Notes: generated by a model from the letters alone, not told the origin. 36,608 bases of DNA from Pseudomonas synxantha (GCA_945874835.1 CAMCJM010000008.1:1-36608), one strand, 5' to 3'. Shown: positions 1 to 11,029, counted from the first letter of the stretch. Numbers and translations: made by a program.

Positions 1-2
1 TG

Positions 3-134
3 GCCGAGCTGCATGCCTCGGCCCCGCATTACGTCCTGCCGCATCGACGGGAGGAGCGCGTTTACCCTCGGGCTATCAGGCTTAAATCTTCGAAGTATCC
101 GATCAGAAATAAAAATGCCAGTCAGCTTAACTGA
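3..134 (+). CDS. C-terminal fragment of a probable IS4-family transposase, truncated by the window edge
   Basis: Open frame from the window start reads AELHASAPHYVLPHRREERVYPRAIRLKSSKYPIRNKNASQLN*. The basic tail with YPRAIRLKSSKYP resembles IS4-family DDE transposase C-termini. Confidence 0.6.
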   Translation, partial: AELHASAPHYVLPHRREERVYPRAIRLKSSKYPIRNKNASQLN

Positions 135-143
135 CTGGCATTA
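117..143. repeat. Perfect 11-bp inverted repeat overlapping the transposase stop codon; IS end or terminator
   Basis: atgccagtcag-cttaa-ctgactggcat. Confidence 0.7.
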
Positions 144-293
144 GGCCACAAGCCTCCCTTTTTTATGCACTGCCGCCAAACGACCCAGGTCAAATCCCCA
201 GCCTGCGAAACAACACTCAGCACACCGCCTCAAGGCTGGGCGCACGCCAGAGGATTCGCTAAACTCCGCTTAAACCTAGCCAAAGAGAGCGTC

Positions 294-539
294 ATGGGCC
301 TGTTTCGCTTACTGATCTGGATTGCCATCATCGCCGCTGCTTTTTGGCTATGGCGTCGCTTCACCCGCCCTAAAACCGCTCGATCTGAAACAGCAAAGAC
401 GTCAACCGAGCCCGCACCCATGGTGCGCTGCCAGCATTGTGGCGTTCACGTACCGCGCGATAACGCCTTGGCCGACGGTGAGCAGTGGTACTGCAGCCAG
501 GCTCATCTAGAGCAAGGTCCGCACGAAGATGGGCGCTGA
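294..539 (+). CDS. Small membrane-anchored Zn-ribbon-like protein (PP0621-like)
   Basis: MGLFRLLIWIAIIAAAFWLWRRF... N-terminal TM helix followed by CQHCGVHVPRDNA..WYCS. The ATG at 294 is preferred over the longer ORF starting at 165. It overlaps pilS by 11 bp. Confidence 0.7.
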   Translation: MGLFRLLIWIAIIAAAFWLWRRFTRPKTARSETAKTSTEPAPMVRCQHCGVHVPRDNALADGEQWYCSQAHLEQGPHEDGR

Positions 540-2118
540 CTTCGCCCTGAGCGGAGAGCAAAGCCGGCGCATCCTCAGGCTTTATCACCTCTACCGGCTG
601 ATTATTGGCATCACGCTGGTGTTGCTGGTATCCAGCGACCTGCACACCGACTTGCTGGAAATCACCCACCCAAGCTTGTTCCGCAATGGCAGCCTGCTGT
701 ACCTGGCCATCAACGCCTTGCTGATTGCCACCGTTCGCCGCCCCAAGCACCTGCCGCAGATTTTCAGCCTAGCCCTGGTCGATGTGATCCTGCTGTCTGG
801 GCTGTTTTATGCCGGTGGTGGCGCAGCCAGCAGCATCGGCAACCTGCTGATTGTGGCGGTGGCCATTTCAAATATTTTGTTGCGCGGCCGGATTGGCTTG
901 CTGATAGCCGCCATCGCCGCCATCGGCATGATTTACCTGACCTTTTACCTCAGCCTCAGCCGACCGGCCGCCACTGCGCAGTATGTGCAGGTCGGTGCAT
1001 TCGGTGCGCTGTGCTTTGCCGCCGCACTGTTTGTGCAAGGTCTTACACGCCGCCTGCAAGCCAGCGAAAACCTGGCTGAACAGCGCGCTGCCGATGTCGC
1101 CAACCTTGAAGCCCTCAACACGTTGATCCTGCAACGCATGCACACCGGCATTTTGGTGCTGGACAAAGTGCACCGCGTAATACTCGCCAATCAGGGCGCT
1201 AATCACCTGCTCGGCCACGCCGACCTGACCGGTAAGATTCTTGATCCGCGCTGCCCCGAGCTGATCAAACGCATGCAGCAGTGGTCGCACAACCCCAGCC
1301 TGCGCCCGGCCAGCCTGCAAGCGGCGCACGATGGTCGTGTGTTGCAGCCAAGCTTTATTGCGTTGCAACGCAGCGAGCACAAACACACGCTGATTTTTCT
1401 TGATGACATTTCGCAGATCGCCCAGCAGGCCCAGCAACTTAAGCTCGCTTCACTGGGTCGCTTGACGGCCGGCATCGCCCACGAAATCCGCAACCCGCTC
1501 GGCGCAATCAGCCATGCGGCGCAGTTGCTGCAGGAATCCGAAGACCTGGAGGGCGCCGACCTGCGTCTGGCGCAGATCATTCAGGATCACTCGCGGCGCA
1601 TGAACTTGGTCATCGAAAACGTCCTGCAACTGTCCCGCCGCCGCCAGGCAGAGCCACAACTGCTGGACCTTAGATACTGGCTGCACCGCTTTGCCAGTGA
1701 GTTTCGCAACAGCGCCAAAGCCAACCAAATGCTGCACCTTGAGACCACGCCGGGCAGCATTCAAACGCGCATGGACCCGCACCAACTGACTCAGGTGCTG
1801 AGCAACCTGGTGGAAAACGGCATGCGCTACAGCGCGCAAAAGCATAAAACCGGACAAGTCTGGCTGCGCCTATTCCGCGACCCGGACAGTGAACTGCCGG
1901 TATTGGAAGTGCTCGACGATGGCCCCGGCGTAGCCGAAGAACAACTGCACCACCTCTTTGAGCCCTTCTACACCACAGAAAACAAAGGCACTGGCCTTGG
2001 CCTCTACATCTCCCGCGAGCTGTGCGAAAGCAACCAGGCCCGCCTCGACTATAAACTGCGTGAAGGTGGCGGCAGCTGCCTGCGCATCACCTTCGCCCAC
2101 CCGCGCAAACTGAGCTGA
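529..2118 (+). CDS. pilS: Type IV pilus sensor histidine kinase PilS
   Basis: N-terminal TM helices, PAS-like region, H-box AGIAHEIRNPLGAISHAAQLL, G-box GTGLGLYIS; adjacent to pilR. Confidence 0.93.
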   Translation: MGADFALSGEQSRRILRLYHLYRLIIGITLVLLVSSDLHTDLLEITHPSLFRNGSLLYLAINALLIATVRRPKHLPQIFSLALVDVILLSGLFYAGGGAASSIGNLLIVAVAISNILLRGRIGLLIAAIAAIGMIYLTFYLSLSRPAATAQYVQVGAFGALCFAAALFVQGLTRRLQASENLAEQRAADVANLEALNTLILQRMHTGILVLDKVHRVILANQGANHLLGHADLTGKILDPRCPELIKRMQQWSHNPSLRPASLQAAHDGRVLQPSFIALQRSEHKHTLIFLDDISQIAQQAQQLKLASLGRLTAGIAHEIRNPLGAISHAAQLLQESEDLEGADLRLAQIIQDHSRRMNLVIENVLQLSRRRQAEPQLLDLRYWLHRFASEFRNSAKANQMLHLETTPGSIQTRMDPHQLTQVLSNLVENGMRYSAQKHKTGQVWLRLFRDPDSELPVLEVLDDGPGVAEEQLHHLFEPFYTTENKGTGLGLYISRELCESNQARLDYKLREGGGSCLRITFAHPRKLS

Positions 2119-2120
2119 CC

Positions 2121-3458
2121 ATGAACCGCCAGAGAGCACTGATCGTCGACGACGAACCCGATATCCGCGAACTGCTGGAAATCACCCTGGGCCGGATGAA
2201 GCTTGACACCCGCAGCGCACGCAACGTCAAAGAAGCGCGCGAATGGCTGGCCAAAGAACCCTTTGACCTGTGCCTGACCGACATGCGCCTGCCCGACGGC
2301 ACGGGGCTCGATCTGGTTCAGCATATTCAGCAACGCCATCCGCAAGTGCCCGTGGCGATGATCACCGCCTACGGCAGCCTGGACACCGCGATCAATGCCC
2401 TCAAAGCCGGAGCGTTTGACTACCTGACCAAACCTGTGGACCTCGGCCGCCTGCGCGAGTTGGTGGCCGCTGCGCTGCGCCTGCACAGCAATTCCGGTGA
2501 AGGTCAGCCCGTCGATAGCCGCTTGCTCGGCGACTCGCCACCGATGAAAGCCCTGCGCAAACAGATCCTCAAACTCGCGCGCAGCCAGGCACCGGTGTAC
2601 ATCAGCGGCGAATCCGGCAGCGGTAAAGAGCTGGTCGCACGGCTGATCCACGAACAAGGCCCGCGCGGCGAACAGCCCTTTATTCCAGTGAATTGCGGGG
2701 CTATCCCCACCGAACTGATGGAGAGCGAATTCTTCGGCCATAAAAAAGGCAGCTTCACCGGCGCCATAGAAGACAAACAAGGCCTGTTTCAGGCGGCCAA
2801 CGGCGGCACCCTGTTTCTCGATGAAGTCGCCGACCTGCCACTGCCCATGCAAGTGAAACTGCTGCGCGCCATTCAGGAAAGAGCCGTGCGCGCCGTAGGC
2901 GGCCAGCAAGAATTGATCGTCGATGTGCGCATCCTCTGCGCCACGCATAAAGACCTCGCCGCGGAAGTCGCCGCCGGTCGCTTCCGCCAGGACTTGTACT
3001 ACCGCCTCAACGTCATCGAGTTGCGCGTACCCGCCTTGCGCGAGCGCCGCGAAGACATCGCTCTGCTGGCCGATGTCATGCTCAAACGCCTGGCCGAAGG
3101 CACCGGCGTGAGCGCCGCCAGGCTGGACGAACAAGCGCTGGAGAAACTCAAGAGCTACCGCTTCCCGGGTAACGTGCGTGAACTGGAGAACATGCTTGAA
3201 CGCGCCTACACCCTCTGCGAAGACGACCGCATCGGCGCCAGCGACCTGCGCCTGGCCGACAGCTGCAACCCCAGTGACAACGGCGAAGCCAGCCTAGCGC
3301 ACATCGACAATCTGGAAGATTACCTGGAGAGCATCGAGCGCAAACTGATCATGCAAGCCCTCGAAGAAACCCGCTGGAACCGCACCGCTGCCGCCCAGCG
3401 CCTGGGCCTGAGCTTCCGCTCCATGCGCTACCGGCTAAAGAAACTGGGCATCGACTGA
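2121..3458 (+). CDS. pilR: Sigma-54 response regulator PilR
   Basis: Receiver domain (IVDDEPDIRELL), AAA+ GESGSGKELVARLIH, GAFTGA-type GSFTGA, C-terminal Fis-type HTH. Confidence 0.95.
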   Translation: MNRQRALIVDDEPDIRELLEITLGRMKLDTRSARNVKEAREWLAKEPFDLCLTDMRLPDGTGLDLVQHIQQRHPQVPVAMITAYGSLDTAINALKAGAFDYLTKPVDLGRLRELVAAALRLHSNSGEGQPVDSRLLGDSPPMKALRKQILKLARSQAPVYISGESGSGKELVARLIHEQGPRGEQPFIPVNCGAIPTELMESEFFGHKKGSFTGAIEDKQGLFQAANGGTLFLDEVADLPLPMQVKLLRAIQERAVRAVGGQQELIVDVRILCATHKDLAAEVAAGRFRQDLYYRLNVIELRVPALRERREDIALLADVMLKRLAEGTGVSAARLDEQALEKLKSYRFPGNVRELENMLERAYTLCEDDRIGASDLRLADSCNPSDNGEASLAHIDNLEDYLESIERKLIMQALEETRWNRTAAAQRLGLSFRSMRYRLKKLGID

Positions 3459-3525
3459 TATCGGCACCGCAAGAAAGGCAGTTACAGTCACCAGCCCGTT
3501 GAAACTGCTAGGCAATCCCCGCCCG

Positions 3526-3556
3526 CCATTGTGGGAGGGGCTTTAGCCGCGAGTAT
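3526..3556. repeat. Solo REP-type element
   Basis: ttgtgggaggggctttagccgcgagt between pilR and thiO; matches the Pseudomonas GTGGGAGGGGCTTTAGCCGCGA class from memory. Confidence 0.7.
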
Positions 3557-3575
3557 TTCCAAACCAAAACAACAC

Positions 3576-4661
3576 TCAACCCAAGCGCCCTGCCGGCGCA
3601 TAGGGTGCAGGATTAACGATTAGCTCACGGCCGAGCATCAAATCCGCCAGCAACTGGCACGAGGCAGGGGCCAGCACCAAGCCATTACGGTAATGCCCGC
3701 AGTTCAACCACAACCCCTCATGCCCAGGCACCGGGCCAATAAACGGAATGCCTTCAGGCGAACCCGGCCGTAACCCTGCCCAATGCCCCACCACTTCGGC
3801 ATTCGCCAACGCTGGCAACAACTCAACGGCAGAGGCCTTCAAGCTCTCAAGGGCATCCTCCGTCGGCGTTTTATCAAAACCTGCATGCTCAAGCGTGCTG
3901 CCCACCAACACATGGCCGTCACACCGAGGAATTGCATAACGCCCTTTAGCCAAGACGATGGCGGGCAAAAAGTCAGCCGCACACTTGTACAAAATCATCT
4001 GCCCCTTAACCGGCTCCACGGGCAACTCAAGCCCCAGCGTCTTCATCAGCTCGCCACTCCAAGCTCCGGCAGCCAGCACCACCTGATCGGCCCGCATTTC
4101 GCCCTGACTGGTCTGCACGCCAGCAATACGCTCACCCTCACGGATAAAGCCCGTTACCGCACAGTGCTCATGCAGCGTGACATTCGGCATTTGCAGCAAC
4201 GCCGCACGCAACGCCTTGATCAAGCGCGGGTTACGCACATTCGCCACATCCGCCATATGCACCGCACGGCCAAACCCCGCTGCCAAAGCAGGCACCGCAC
4301 GCTGCACATCCGCCATGGCCACCTCAAGCAGCGGCCGCCCCTCAAACCGCGCCCACTCCAACGCCTGCACGTCGTCATCGAGATCCAACCAATACAGCCC
4401 CGTCGCATAAACCTCAGGGTCCACCTGCGTCTGCGCCAACAACTGCTCACCCAGCTTCGGATAAAAATCCTGCGACCAATGCGCCAACGCCGTCACCGCT
4501 GGGCTGTAACGCCACGGGTAGAGCGGCGAGACAATCCCGCCACCAGCCCATGAGGATTCGCGGCCCAAACAACCTGAATCAAACAATTCCACACTCAAAC
4601 CTGAACGACCTAATTGCAGGCCGGTTAAAAGCCCAACAACTCCGCCGCCTACCACAATCAT
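3576..4661 (-). CDS. thiO: FAD-dependent glycine oxidase / D-amino-acid oxidase (ThiO-like)
   Basis: MIVVGGGVVGLLTGLQLGRSGLSVELFD Rossmann motif, GRESSWAGGGIVSP, C-terminal GHYRNGLVLAPAS. Confidence 0.87.
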   Translation of the reverse strand: MIVVGGGVVGLLTGLQLGRSGLSVELFDSGCLGRESSWAGGGIVSPLYPWRYSPAVTALAHWSQDFYPKLGEQLLAQTQVDPEVYATGLYWLDLDDDVQALEWARFEGRPLLEVAMADVQRAVPALAAGFGRAVHMADVANVRNPRLIKALRAALLQMPNVTLHEHCAVTGFIREGERIAGVQTSQGEMRADQVVLAAGAWSGELMKTLGLELPVEPVKGQMILYKCAADFLPAIVLAKGRYAIPRCDGHVLVGSTLEHAGFDKTPTEDALESLKASAVELLPALANAEVVGHWAGLRPGSPEGIPFIGPVPGHEGLWLNCGHYRNGLVLAPASCQLLADLMLGRELIVNPAPYAPAGRLG

Positions 4662-4673
4662 TGACACTGCCGA

Positions 4674-4712
4674 CTCCAAAAAAATGGGCCGCAAAGCGGC
4701 CCGTTATAGCAA
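4674..4712 (-). terminator. Rho-independent terminator downstream of pilE
   Basis: Minus-strand reading: cGGGCCGCtttGCGGCCCattttttt. Confidence 0.75.
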
Positions 4713-4722
4713 CGTCTAAAGC

Positions 4723-5142
4723 TTACCAACAATCATCAAGCGCTTTAGTGTGAGTACCCGCAGCTAAGCTGCGCTCACCGGAATGACTTAACTGAAAGTC
4801 GCCACATGCGTCAGCCGCCATGCTGCCTTCACGGGTAGCCCTCAACAAGTAAGTAGTCGCGGCAGGGTTACCTTGCGCGGCTATCGCATAGTTTTGGACA
4901 CCCGAGGCCGGGGCACGCGCAACAAAAACTGCTGCAAGAGCACCTGCATTCAGATACGTATTGTTGACCGAATAATACCGTTCAAGTGCTTGCGCCGCCT
5001 CGAGTAATGCCGCCGTTGCCTCCGCCCGCTTACTGCGATTTACATACTCGGTGTAACTCGGGTAAGCAATGGCAGCGAGAATCCCAACAATCGCAACGAC
5101 TATCATGAGTTCAATTAAGCTGAAGCCTTTATTCATTTTCAT
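4723..5142 (-). CDS. pilE: Type IV minor pilin PilE
   Basis: [42 protein letters not shown] prepilin signal; ATGA overlap with the pilY1 stop. Confidence 0.9.
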   Translation of the reverse strand: MKMNKGFSLIELMIVVAIVGILAAIAYPSYTEYVNRSKRAEATAALLEAAQALERYYSVNNTYLNAGALAAVFVARAPASGVQNYAIAAQGNPAATTYLLRATREGSMAADACGDFQLSHSGERSLAAGTHTKALDDCW

Positions 5143-8100
5143 TGGACTTGCCGCCATGACATTCTTCCAGGTTTACCACCGCTACCAGCAGCCGTATTTT
5201 GCTCAATCCCACCATCGCCGAGGCTCGAGTTATAAAGCGAGTCAAAACCATCGCCAAATATAGACCCAGGCGAATTCAGGCTACCGTCATTTAACTTGAA
5301 CCCACTAGCATCGCAGGTGCTACTACCGCCACAGGCAACCTTGTCCTTGAGATCAAATACACCGTCACCATTAACATCAAAAACAGCACTATCCAAACGC
5401 CCACCCGTCAGCACGTTGAGCCCCAGAATCCAACTCTCCCCCCCAGACAAACAAGGGTCAGACAAGGGCGTGAAGGTCGAGTACAACACCCTATTATTCG
5501 TTACTAGCGGCATACTTACGACTCGTTCACCGACGGCGGTACTGGAATTTGGCCGGAGGTCCATATACCAGCCGAATTTACTACTCCAATCAACAGCATT
5601 TTGTGAAACAGCTCTGAACTGTCGGTCATTGCTAGCCACTTCCGAAGTAATGGTCTGCTCTACCAGGGAGGCCTGGGTAACAGTTCCATCATTGCTCAGG
5701 CCACGATCCCAAATCCCATAGAGCGACTGCACCGCAGTGTTGGTTTTATCTGTGATCTCGAGGTACTTGCCCGTACCAAAAGTTACTAAGCGCCCGCCAT
5801 TGGGATGGATAACCGCCCGTACTTTACTAGTAATTGGCTGTCGAACCGTGCCTTTTTTAGCCTGGAACAACGGCTTGGCGCCCCAACTATTAGTATTAGT
5901 GGCACTAAGGTCGAACTTCCAAAGATTACCTTGCAGGTCGCCGCCATACACGTGAGTAACAAAGCGGTTCGCGTCTAGAAAAGCTGTAACAGTAGAGAGC
6001 CCATTCACCAGGGTGGCCGTTGTAGGATCATTGACCACAATTTTCTTTAACAACGTGCCACTGGTTGCATTAACAATATACAGTGCGGCCTTTCCACTAT
6101 TGCTTGCATATCCATTACCAAAAATCGCCACCCAAGTGCCGGGATCATTAGTGGATGTTTTAACCCGAGCAATCGTAGGCTCACCAAAAACATAGCCCAA
6201 ATCGTTCCAATCCGCATCAGCTCCGCTCGTGGTATTGACATCCGGCGCCGTGCGCTCCCAGAGCACTCCCGCAGAGCCAAACGCATCACGGGCTGTTACG
6301 TTTAGAGCGAAAACACCCCGCCCGCCGGCACCTAAACCACCTACTAAATAGGTTTTCCAAGAAGAATTGTTATACACGTCGCCCAGACCAAAAACCCCAT
6401 CAGCATAGAACTGATGATCATACTCAGGCTCAGTCAATGCCAACAAACCAGGGGTTGCTCCAGGATTGGCCGTGCGCTTCTTGAATACCGTAGAGGGCAC
6501 ATAGGCAAACACTTCCGCCCCGGTATCACCATTGAACGCATGCACCATACCGTCGTTGGCGCCAACGATGAGCAGAGGTGTCTTGCTTGCCTTAGCCGTT
6601 AGATAATCGAAATAACTATCCGCCGGTTCACCAGTGGCGTCAGTATTAGGCGCGTTGTAACCATTATTCTGCTCGCCGACGAACCTAGGGGCGGAATTGA
6701 TGATGTCGCCCAATGCAACGTTGCGTGAGCGCAACTTGCTCCCTGCATAGGGCGCACCCAACGCAACGCCGTTGTTCCCGCCACGCAACCAATCCAAACG
6801 CAGCCTGGCATTGGCTTCAGTGTCACCGACAGCTTTATACAAGCTATTTTTTTGTTCGAGGGTCAGGTTATTCCAGAGAAATGACGTACCGGCTGAACCG
6901 TTAAAGGTAAAGATATTACGGCGGCTTGCTGCCGGAATTTTTCCCGTCTCATTCGTGCTCCAGACTAGACTGCCAACGGAGCCATCTTCTTTTACACGGA
7001 AAGCACGCACTTCGCCCGTCCAGTCAGCACTGTTAAAGCGCGACTGATAAATCAGGCTGTCTTCTTGAATACCCGTGGAGTTGGCTGTAATCGCCGAGGC
7101 CGAACTGGTTTGATCACGAATCGATTGCAAGGCAGCGTTCAACGCCGAACTCAGGCTCGCCGAATCAGAGGCCGTATAGTAGACGCCCTTGCCATACTCG
7201 GCGGCATCACGCAGCATCTGGTTATCCAACGCAAAGCCCACTGTGTAGGTGAGCATATTCTGTTTAAGAAATGCTTTATCGTTAAAACTTTTACCGGCCT
7301 GATCAGTACCTGTATTTTTTAGATCGATATCGAATGCAAACTTAGCAATGTCATCGAGAAATAATGTGTCGCCCTCACCATTGCGACTGCTGTCATCCGG
7401 CGCATTACCATCGGAATAAGCCTGACCAACCGCCGGTTGCAGCCCATCCCAGTTCGGCAGGTTGTTGCCCCCAGCAACATTAGGGTTGTCACGATCAGGA
7501 TCGTCGTCGGGGAAACTGCGGTCATGGGTCGGCAAGCCATCGGTCACAACGATGCCGAAATTTTTCTGGCAGCGGTATTGAATGGGGCTGGTATAGCGGC
7601 CGGAGCCGCTACCCTGATAGCGCTCCAGGCCACGAAAATAACGGGTGACCTCATAATAAGTCTCGGCCAGCGGGGTGTTGGCTTCCGGCTTCAGGGCGTC
7701 TATACCGGAAATAAGACTCGTATAGCTCTGGTCAGCTTGAGTCTGGGTCACGCCGCTCACAGGAGAGAGACTCTTGACCTCCTGCGTAATACTGCCGCCA
7801 GGACCACTATTATTGTTAGTAGGCGCGTTAAACGTTGACAGCCCTATACGCATACTGCGATTTGCCTGGACGATACCTTTGGCCGAATCGCGCGCCACCT
7901 GCATGCGGAAACTTTTTGGCACGGCGCTGTCCGGCTGCGCCAGCAGATCATTATTCGCAGCAGTAAAGGTGTTGAAGATATAAGCCAGGTACTTACCGGT
8001 ATATCGAGTTGCACCATTACCGACTGGATCAGGAAATCTATAGCAGCGTCTAACCCAGCTTCCATTCACAATCGACCGTAAAGCCTTATAGCCACGCGGG

Positions 8101-8393
8101 CAATTATCATCCCGCACAGCAGCAATAGAAATATTCCCATCCGAAAGAGAGGCAAGCGTGTAACTACCATTACTACTACGGTAAGTTACGGCTGGAAAAT
8201 CACTTAGCAACACGCCGGCCGGCTGAATGATATTTGCCATACTCCCGGAGTTATCTACCAGCAACATCACATTCGGTGATACCGCCGAGGATAAAAACAA
8301 CGGCTGATTGGGCAAGGGACCAATTGCATAAACGGGAGCTGTCAGATAGAGCGTCAAAGCCGCTCCAGCGAGGACATTTTTTACAGTACGCAT
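5139..8393 (-). CDS. pilY1: PilY1 pilus-associated adhesin/assembly protein
   Basis: Signal peptide, N-terminal VWA-like MIDAS ([10 protein letters not shown]), C-terminal beta-propeller repeats ([17 protein letters not shown]) and Ca-loop [12 protein letters not shown]. Confidence 0.93.
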   Translation of the reverse strand: MRTVKNVLAGAALTLYLTAPVYAIGPLPNQPLFLSSAVSPNVMLLVDNSGSMANIIQPAGVLLSDFPAVTYRSSNGSYTLASLSDGNISIAAVRDDNCPRGYKALRSIVNGSWVRRCYRFPDPVGNGATRYTGKYLAYIFNTFTAANNDLLAQPDSAVPKSFRMQVARDSAKGIVQANRSMRIGLSTFNAPTNNNSGPGGSITQEVKSLSPVSGVTQTQADQSYTSLISGIDALKPEANTPLAETYYEVTRYFRGLERYQGSGSGRYTSPIQYRCQKNFGIVVTDGLPTHDRSFPDDDPDRDNPNVAGGNNLPNWDGLQPAVGQAYSDGNAPDDSSRNGEGDTLFLDDIAKFAFDIDLKNTGTDQAGKSFNDKAFLKQNMLTYTVGFALDNQMLRDAAEYGKGVYYTASDSASLSSALNAALQSIRDQTSSASAITANSTGIQEDSLIYQSRFNSADWTGEVRAFRVKEDGSVGSLVWSTNETGKIPAASRRNIFTFNGSAGTSFLWNNLTLEQKNSLYKAVGDTEANARLRLDWLRGGNNGVALGAPYAGSKLRSRNVALGDIINSAPRFVGEQNNGYNAPNTDATGEPADSYFDYLTAKASKTPLLIVGANDGMVHAFNGDTGAEVFAYVPSTVFKKRTANPGATPGLLALTEPEYDHQFYADGVFGLGDVYNNSSWKTYLVGGLGAGGRGVFALNVTARDAFGSAGVLWERTAPDVNTTSGADADWNDLGYVFGEPTIARVKTSTNDPGTWVAIFGNGYASNSGKAALYIVNATSGTLLKKIVVNDPTTATLVNGLSTVTAFLDANRFVTHVYGGDLQGNLWKFDLSATNTNSWGAKPLFQAKKGTVRQPITSKVRAVIHPNGGRLVTFGTGKYLEITDKTNTAVQSLYGIWDRGLSNDGTVTQASLVEQTITSEVASNDRQFRAVSQNAVDWSSKFGWYMDLRPNSSTAVGERVVSMPLVTNNRVLYSTFTPLSDPCLSGGESWILGLNVLTGGRLDSAVFDVNGDGVFDLKDKVACGGSSTCDASGFKLNDGSLNSPGSIFGDGFDSLYNSSLGDGGIEQNTAAGSGGKPGRMSWRQVQ

Positions 8394-8403
8394 TTATTTC
8401 TCC

Positions 8404-8919
8404 TCAACGACTATAGGTCGCCTGCAACAGCACAACGGCATCTGTCGAACCACCCACGGCTCGCGCCGTGATGCGATAAGAATTTATGGTGACCACATCA
8501 ATCAGGTCCGAGGGACCAGTTGCCTGGGTGGTGATCAACTCGATTGCGTAGCGGGGGGCCGCACTCACACCGGTCAAGCTGCTACCTGCCTGGGAGCGCG
8601 TGGCCCAAGGGTAAGTTGCTGCCGACGGTTTTAACTCGGTATAGGAAGGGCTAAGCAAGCCTCCCGTACCACTGGCGGTGAACGCAGGGCTATTTCCACG
8701 CAAAAAAGCCTCAGCCTCACGCAGCGCTGCTTCGGCAGCTTGGAACGCGAGGTTACGATCACGTTCATTACCGGCCATGCGCTCTTGCAGAGTCGAGTCC
8801 TGTATCGACGTTACACCGATCATGGTCAGCAGCAGTAAAAAAACCAGGCTGATAATCAGAGCAGAGCCTCGCTGATATCGGCTTGCTTGCATAAAACCAC
8901 CGGCGTTCTCTAATTTCAT
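8404..8919 (-). CDS. pilX: PilX minor pilin; core start may be MQASRYQRG at 8892
   Basis: QRGSALIISLVFLLLLTMIGVTSIQDSTLQERMAGN, typical PilX N-terminus. Confidence 0.9.
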   Translation of the reverse strand: MKLENAGGFMQASRYQRGSALIISLVFLLLLTMIGVTSIQDSTLQERMAGNERDRNLAFQAAEAALREAEAFLRGNSPAFTASGTGGLLSPSYTELKPSAATYPWATRSQAGSSLTGVSAAPRYAIELITTQATGPSDLIDVVTINSYRITARAVGGSTDAVVLLQATYSR

Positions 8920-9950
8920 CGCACACGATTCCTTATCGCCACGGACGATCCAAAAACCTGACGCAACCGCCCATCCGCAGTAACAGCTGCTCCATTAAAA
9001 TTCAGCACCTGCGCGGCGGCGCCGGAACTCGCCACAACATTGCCGTCAATGCTCTGCAGTAGAAGACTGAAGCGCACACTCACCACTTTCGTCCAATCGG
9101 CGACAGCATTCGCAGCGAGGTAATCACTCGCGATCATATTGGCGCCCGTCGCGACGCCATATTCGATTTGCATATCTTGCACACCGTCAACCAGCTCTAC
9201 GGGATTGGCACTGGCATCACTGCGGTTGGCAAACTTCCGCTCGACCATCAGCGCATTGATCGGGTCACCGGACGCAGTTTTACGCCCAGTATCGCGGATA
9301 AAGTAAGTGATACTTTCAAACGCTAGAAGCTCTGCGTCAGCACCGTATGCCTTGCTCAGGTTATTACTGGCATTAAAATTACTGGCATGCGCAATAGTAG
9401 TTACCCCAGCACCCGAGGACACGTTAGTTGCTCTAAAAATATCTGCAGAAAGGCAGTCAGAAAGAAAAAGCGTATCACCGGCAACTAGACCCAAGTCATT
9501 ATTTGCAACTTGGATATTTGCATTATCAGCTGCCATATTACCAACGAGATTAACACCCGCACTCGACGCCCGACGAATAGACAGTACATCCGTACCAGCT
9601 ACAGCATTCCAGTCATTGGTCGCACCAACGTTATTGGTGCCACCGACAACCTCCCCCAATGGATTGGCTGCATCGATGGGGGCGGGATTGGCAATCACGC
9701 TGATCGTAATCTCATTGAGATTACCGCAGCCCATAAAGCCCGCCATGCGTATATCACTTGCCAAAAAGCTCACGGCAAAACGACCATTTTCTTGAACTCG
9801 CGCCATGGCGTCCTGCACGCGGTAAGTGGTTTTACTGGCCAAGAACATTTGCAGAACGGCAGCACCGATTACCAGGCTTAATACCAACGCCACCATCAAC
9901 TCGATCAGGCTGAGGCCACGACTGTAACGAGGCATAAGAGAGCGATTCAT
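8916..9950 (-). CDS. pilW: PilW minor pilin
   Basis: RGLSLIELMVALVLSLVIGAAVLQMFLASKTTYRVQDAMARVQENGRFA. Confidence 0.9.
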   Translation of the reverse strand: MNRSLMPRYSRGLSLIELMVALVLSLVIGAAVLQMFLASKTTYRVQDAMARVQENGRFAVSFLASDIRMAGFMGCGNLNEITISVIANPAPIDAANPLGEVVGGTNNVGATNDWNAVAGTDVLSIRRASSAGVNLVGNMAADNANIQVANNDLGLVAGDTLFLSDCLSADIFRATNVSSGAGVTTIAHASNFNASNNLSKAYGADAELLAFESITYFIRDTGRKTASGDPINALMVERKFANRSDASANPVELVDGVQDMQIEYGVATGANMIASDYLAANAVADWTKVVSVRFSLLLQSIDGNVVASSGAAAQVLNFNGAAVTADGRLRQVFGSSVAIRNRVR

Positions 9951-10390
9951 AGGCAATTCTTCTCACACAGGCGAGTTGCAAAGGTGAACTGTTGCGCAGG
10001 TGCCCCGCCCACCTTGCTTTCATCCCACTGCACGACCACATTCAAAACTTGGCCGTTACGTGCTACGGAGCCGGTCCCTGCAGGCAACTGGCTCGCTAAT
10101 GCAGCCTTCCAAGCTCTGAGGTCCCTGGCGGCTATGGCGGTCCCCAAAGGCGCATTAGCTGTTAGGGCAATATCGTAGGACCCTGCCAGCGCTGCCGGAG
10201 TGTTGGCGCGCATGCGGTCAGCGATATCGTAGGCCAGAAAGGTCGCCTGGGAGCGAACACCTGCTGTCTGGTTGAGCTTCATTGCGTTAAGTTGCAAACC
10301 GACCATGCCCAGAATACCGATGCCCAGCACCAGCATGGACACCAGAACTTCAATCAGACTAAAGCCTTTAGTTTGACGTATGAGGCTCAT
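9947..10390 (-). CDS. pilV: PilV minor pilin
   Basis: MSLIRQTKGFSLIEVLVSMLVLGIGILGMVGLQ; ATGA overlap with upstream fimU. Confidence 0.9.
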   Translation of the reverse strand: MSLIRQTKGFSLIEVLVSMLVLGIGILGMVGLQLNAMKLNQTAGVRSQATFLAYDIADRMRANTPAALAGSYDIALTANAPLGTAIAARDLRAWKAALASQLPAGTGSVARNGQVLNVVVQWDESKVGGAPAQQFTFATRLCEKNCL

Positions 10391-10887
10391 GTTCCGCACT
10401 CCTTGGGGGTAACCGTGGCACGCCCCACGGCATTGATACTGATGATGCGCTCGTACTTGCAATAGTTCTGCCCTACGTCGTAAGCGAAATTGTTGTTAGC
10501 CCCTGCGGCTACACCAGCCAAACGCCCCCCGGACGTGAATATCACCTCAGTCGCCTGAGAGGTAAGGGTCTCCCCCCCACCCCACGCGGGGAACAGCCTG
10601 AGCATTTCACCGTTGTCGAACGTGCCATTAGCATTCAGGTCAGTCCAAACTCGCCACCCCAAGTGCCAATTGCCGTTATCCAAGGCAGAAACGCGAACTG
10701 CCACGCCACGCTTGATAGCTTCACTGCGTGCAAGATTTAACGATTTGAGCAACAGATTGGCCTGCGTTTGCGCACGATTTGCGCGAATCAGCTCACTGAA
10801 GCTCGGCACCGCGATGGAGACGATGATGGCAAGCACCGCTAAGGTGACCATCAACTCCACCAACGTAAAACCCCTGAATGAACGCAT
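10387..10887 (-). CDS. fimU: FimU minor pilin (GspH family)
   Basis: MRSFRGFTLVELMVTLAVLAIIVSIAVPSFSELIRANRAQTQANLL; first gene of the minor pilin operon. Confidence 0.88.
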   Translation of the reverse strand: MRSFRGFTLVELMVTLAVLAIIVSIAVPSFSELIRANRAQTQANLLLKSLNLARSEAIKRGVAVRVSALDNGNWHLGWRVWTDLNANGTFDNGEMLRLFPAWGGGETLTSQATEVIFTSGGRLAGVAAGANNNFAYDVGQNYCKYERIISINAVGRATVTPKECGT

Positions 10888-11029
10888 TGGAAATCTCTCT
10901 TAAATCCGTATGAGCCTGACCATATTGCTTCTAACCAGTACGGTCATTATTTAACGGATAGCCGCGAGCAGAATGGCGATAACTGGGCTACACCTTCACA
11001 CACGGAGCCACATAACAGGGCAGGAAGCC

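Noticed and set aside
2049-3134. 361-aa minus-strand ORF
   Set aside because: Antisense shadow of pilR in high-GC sequence.
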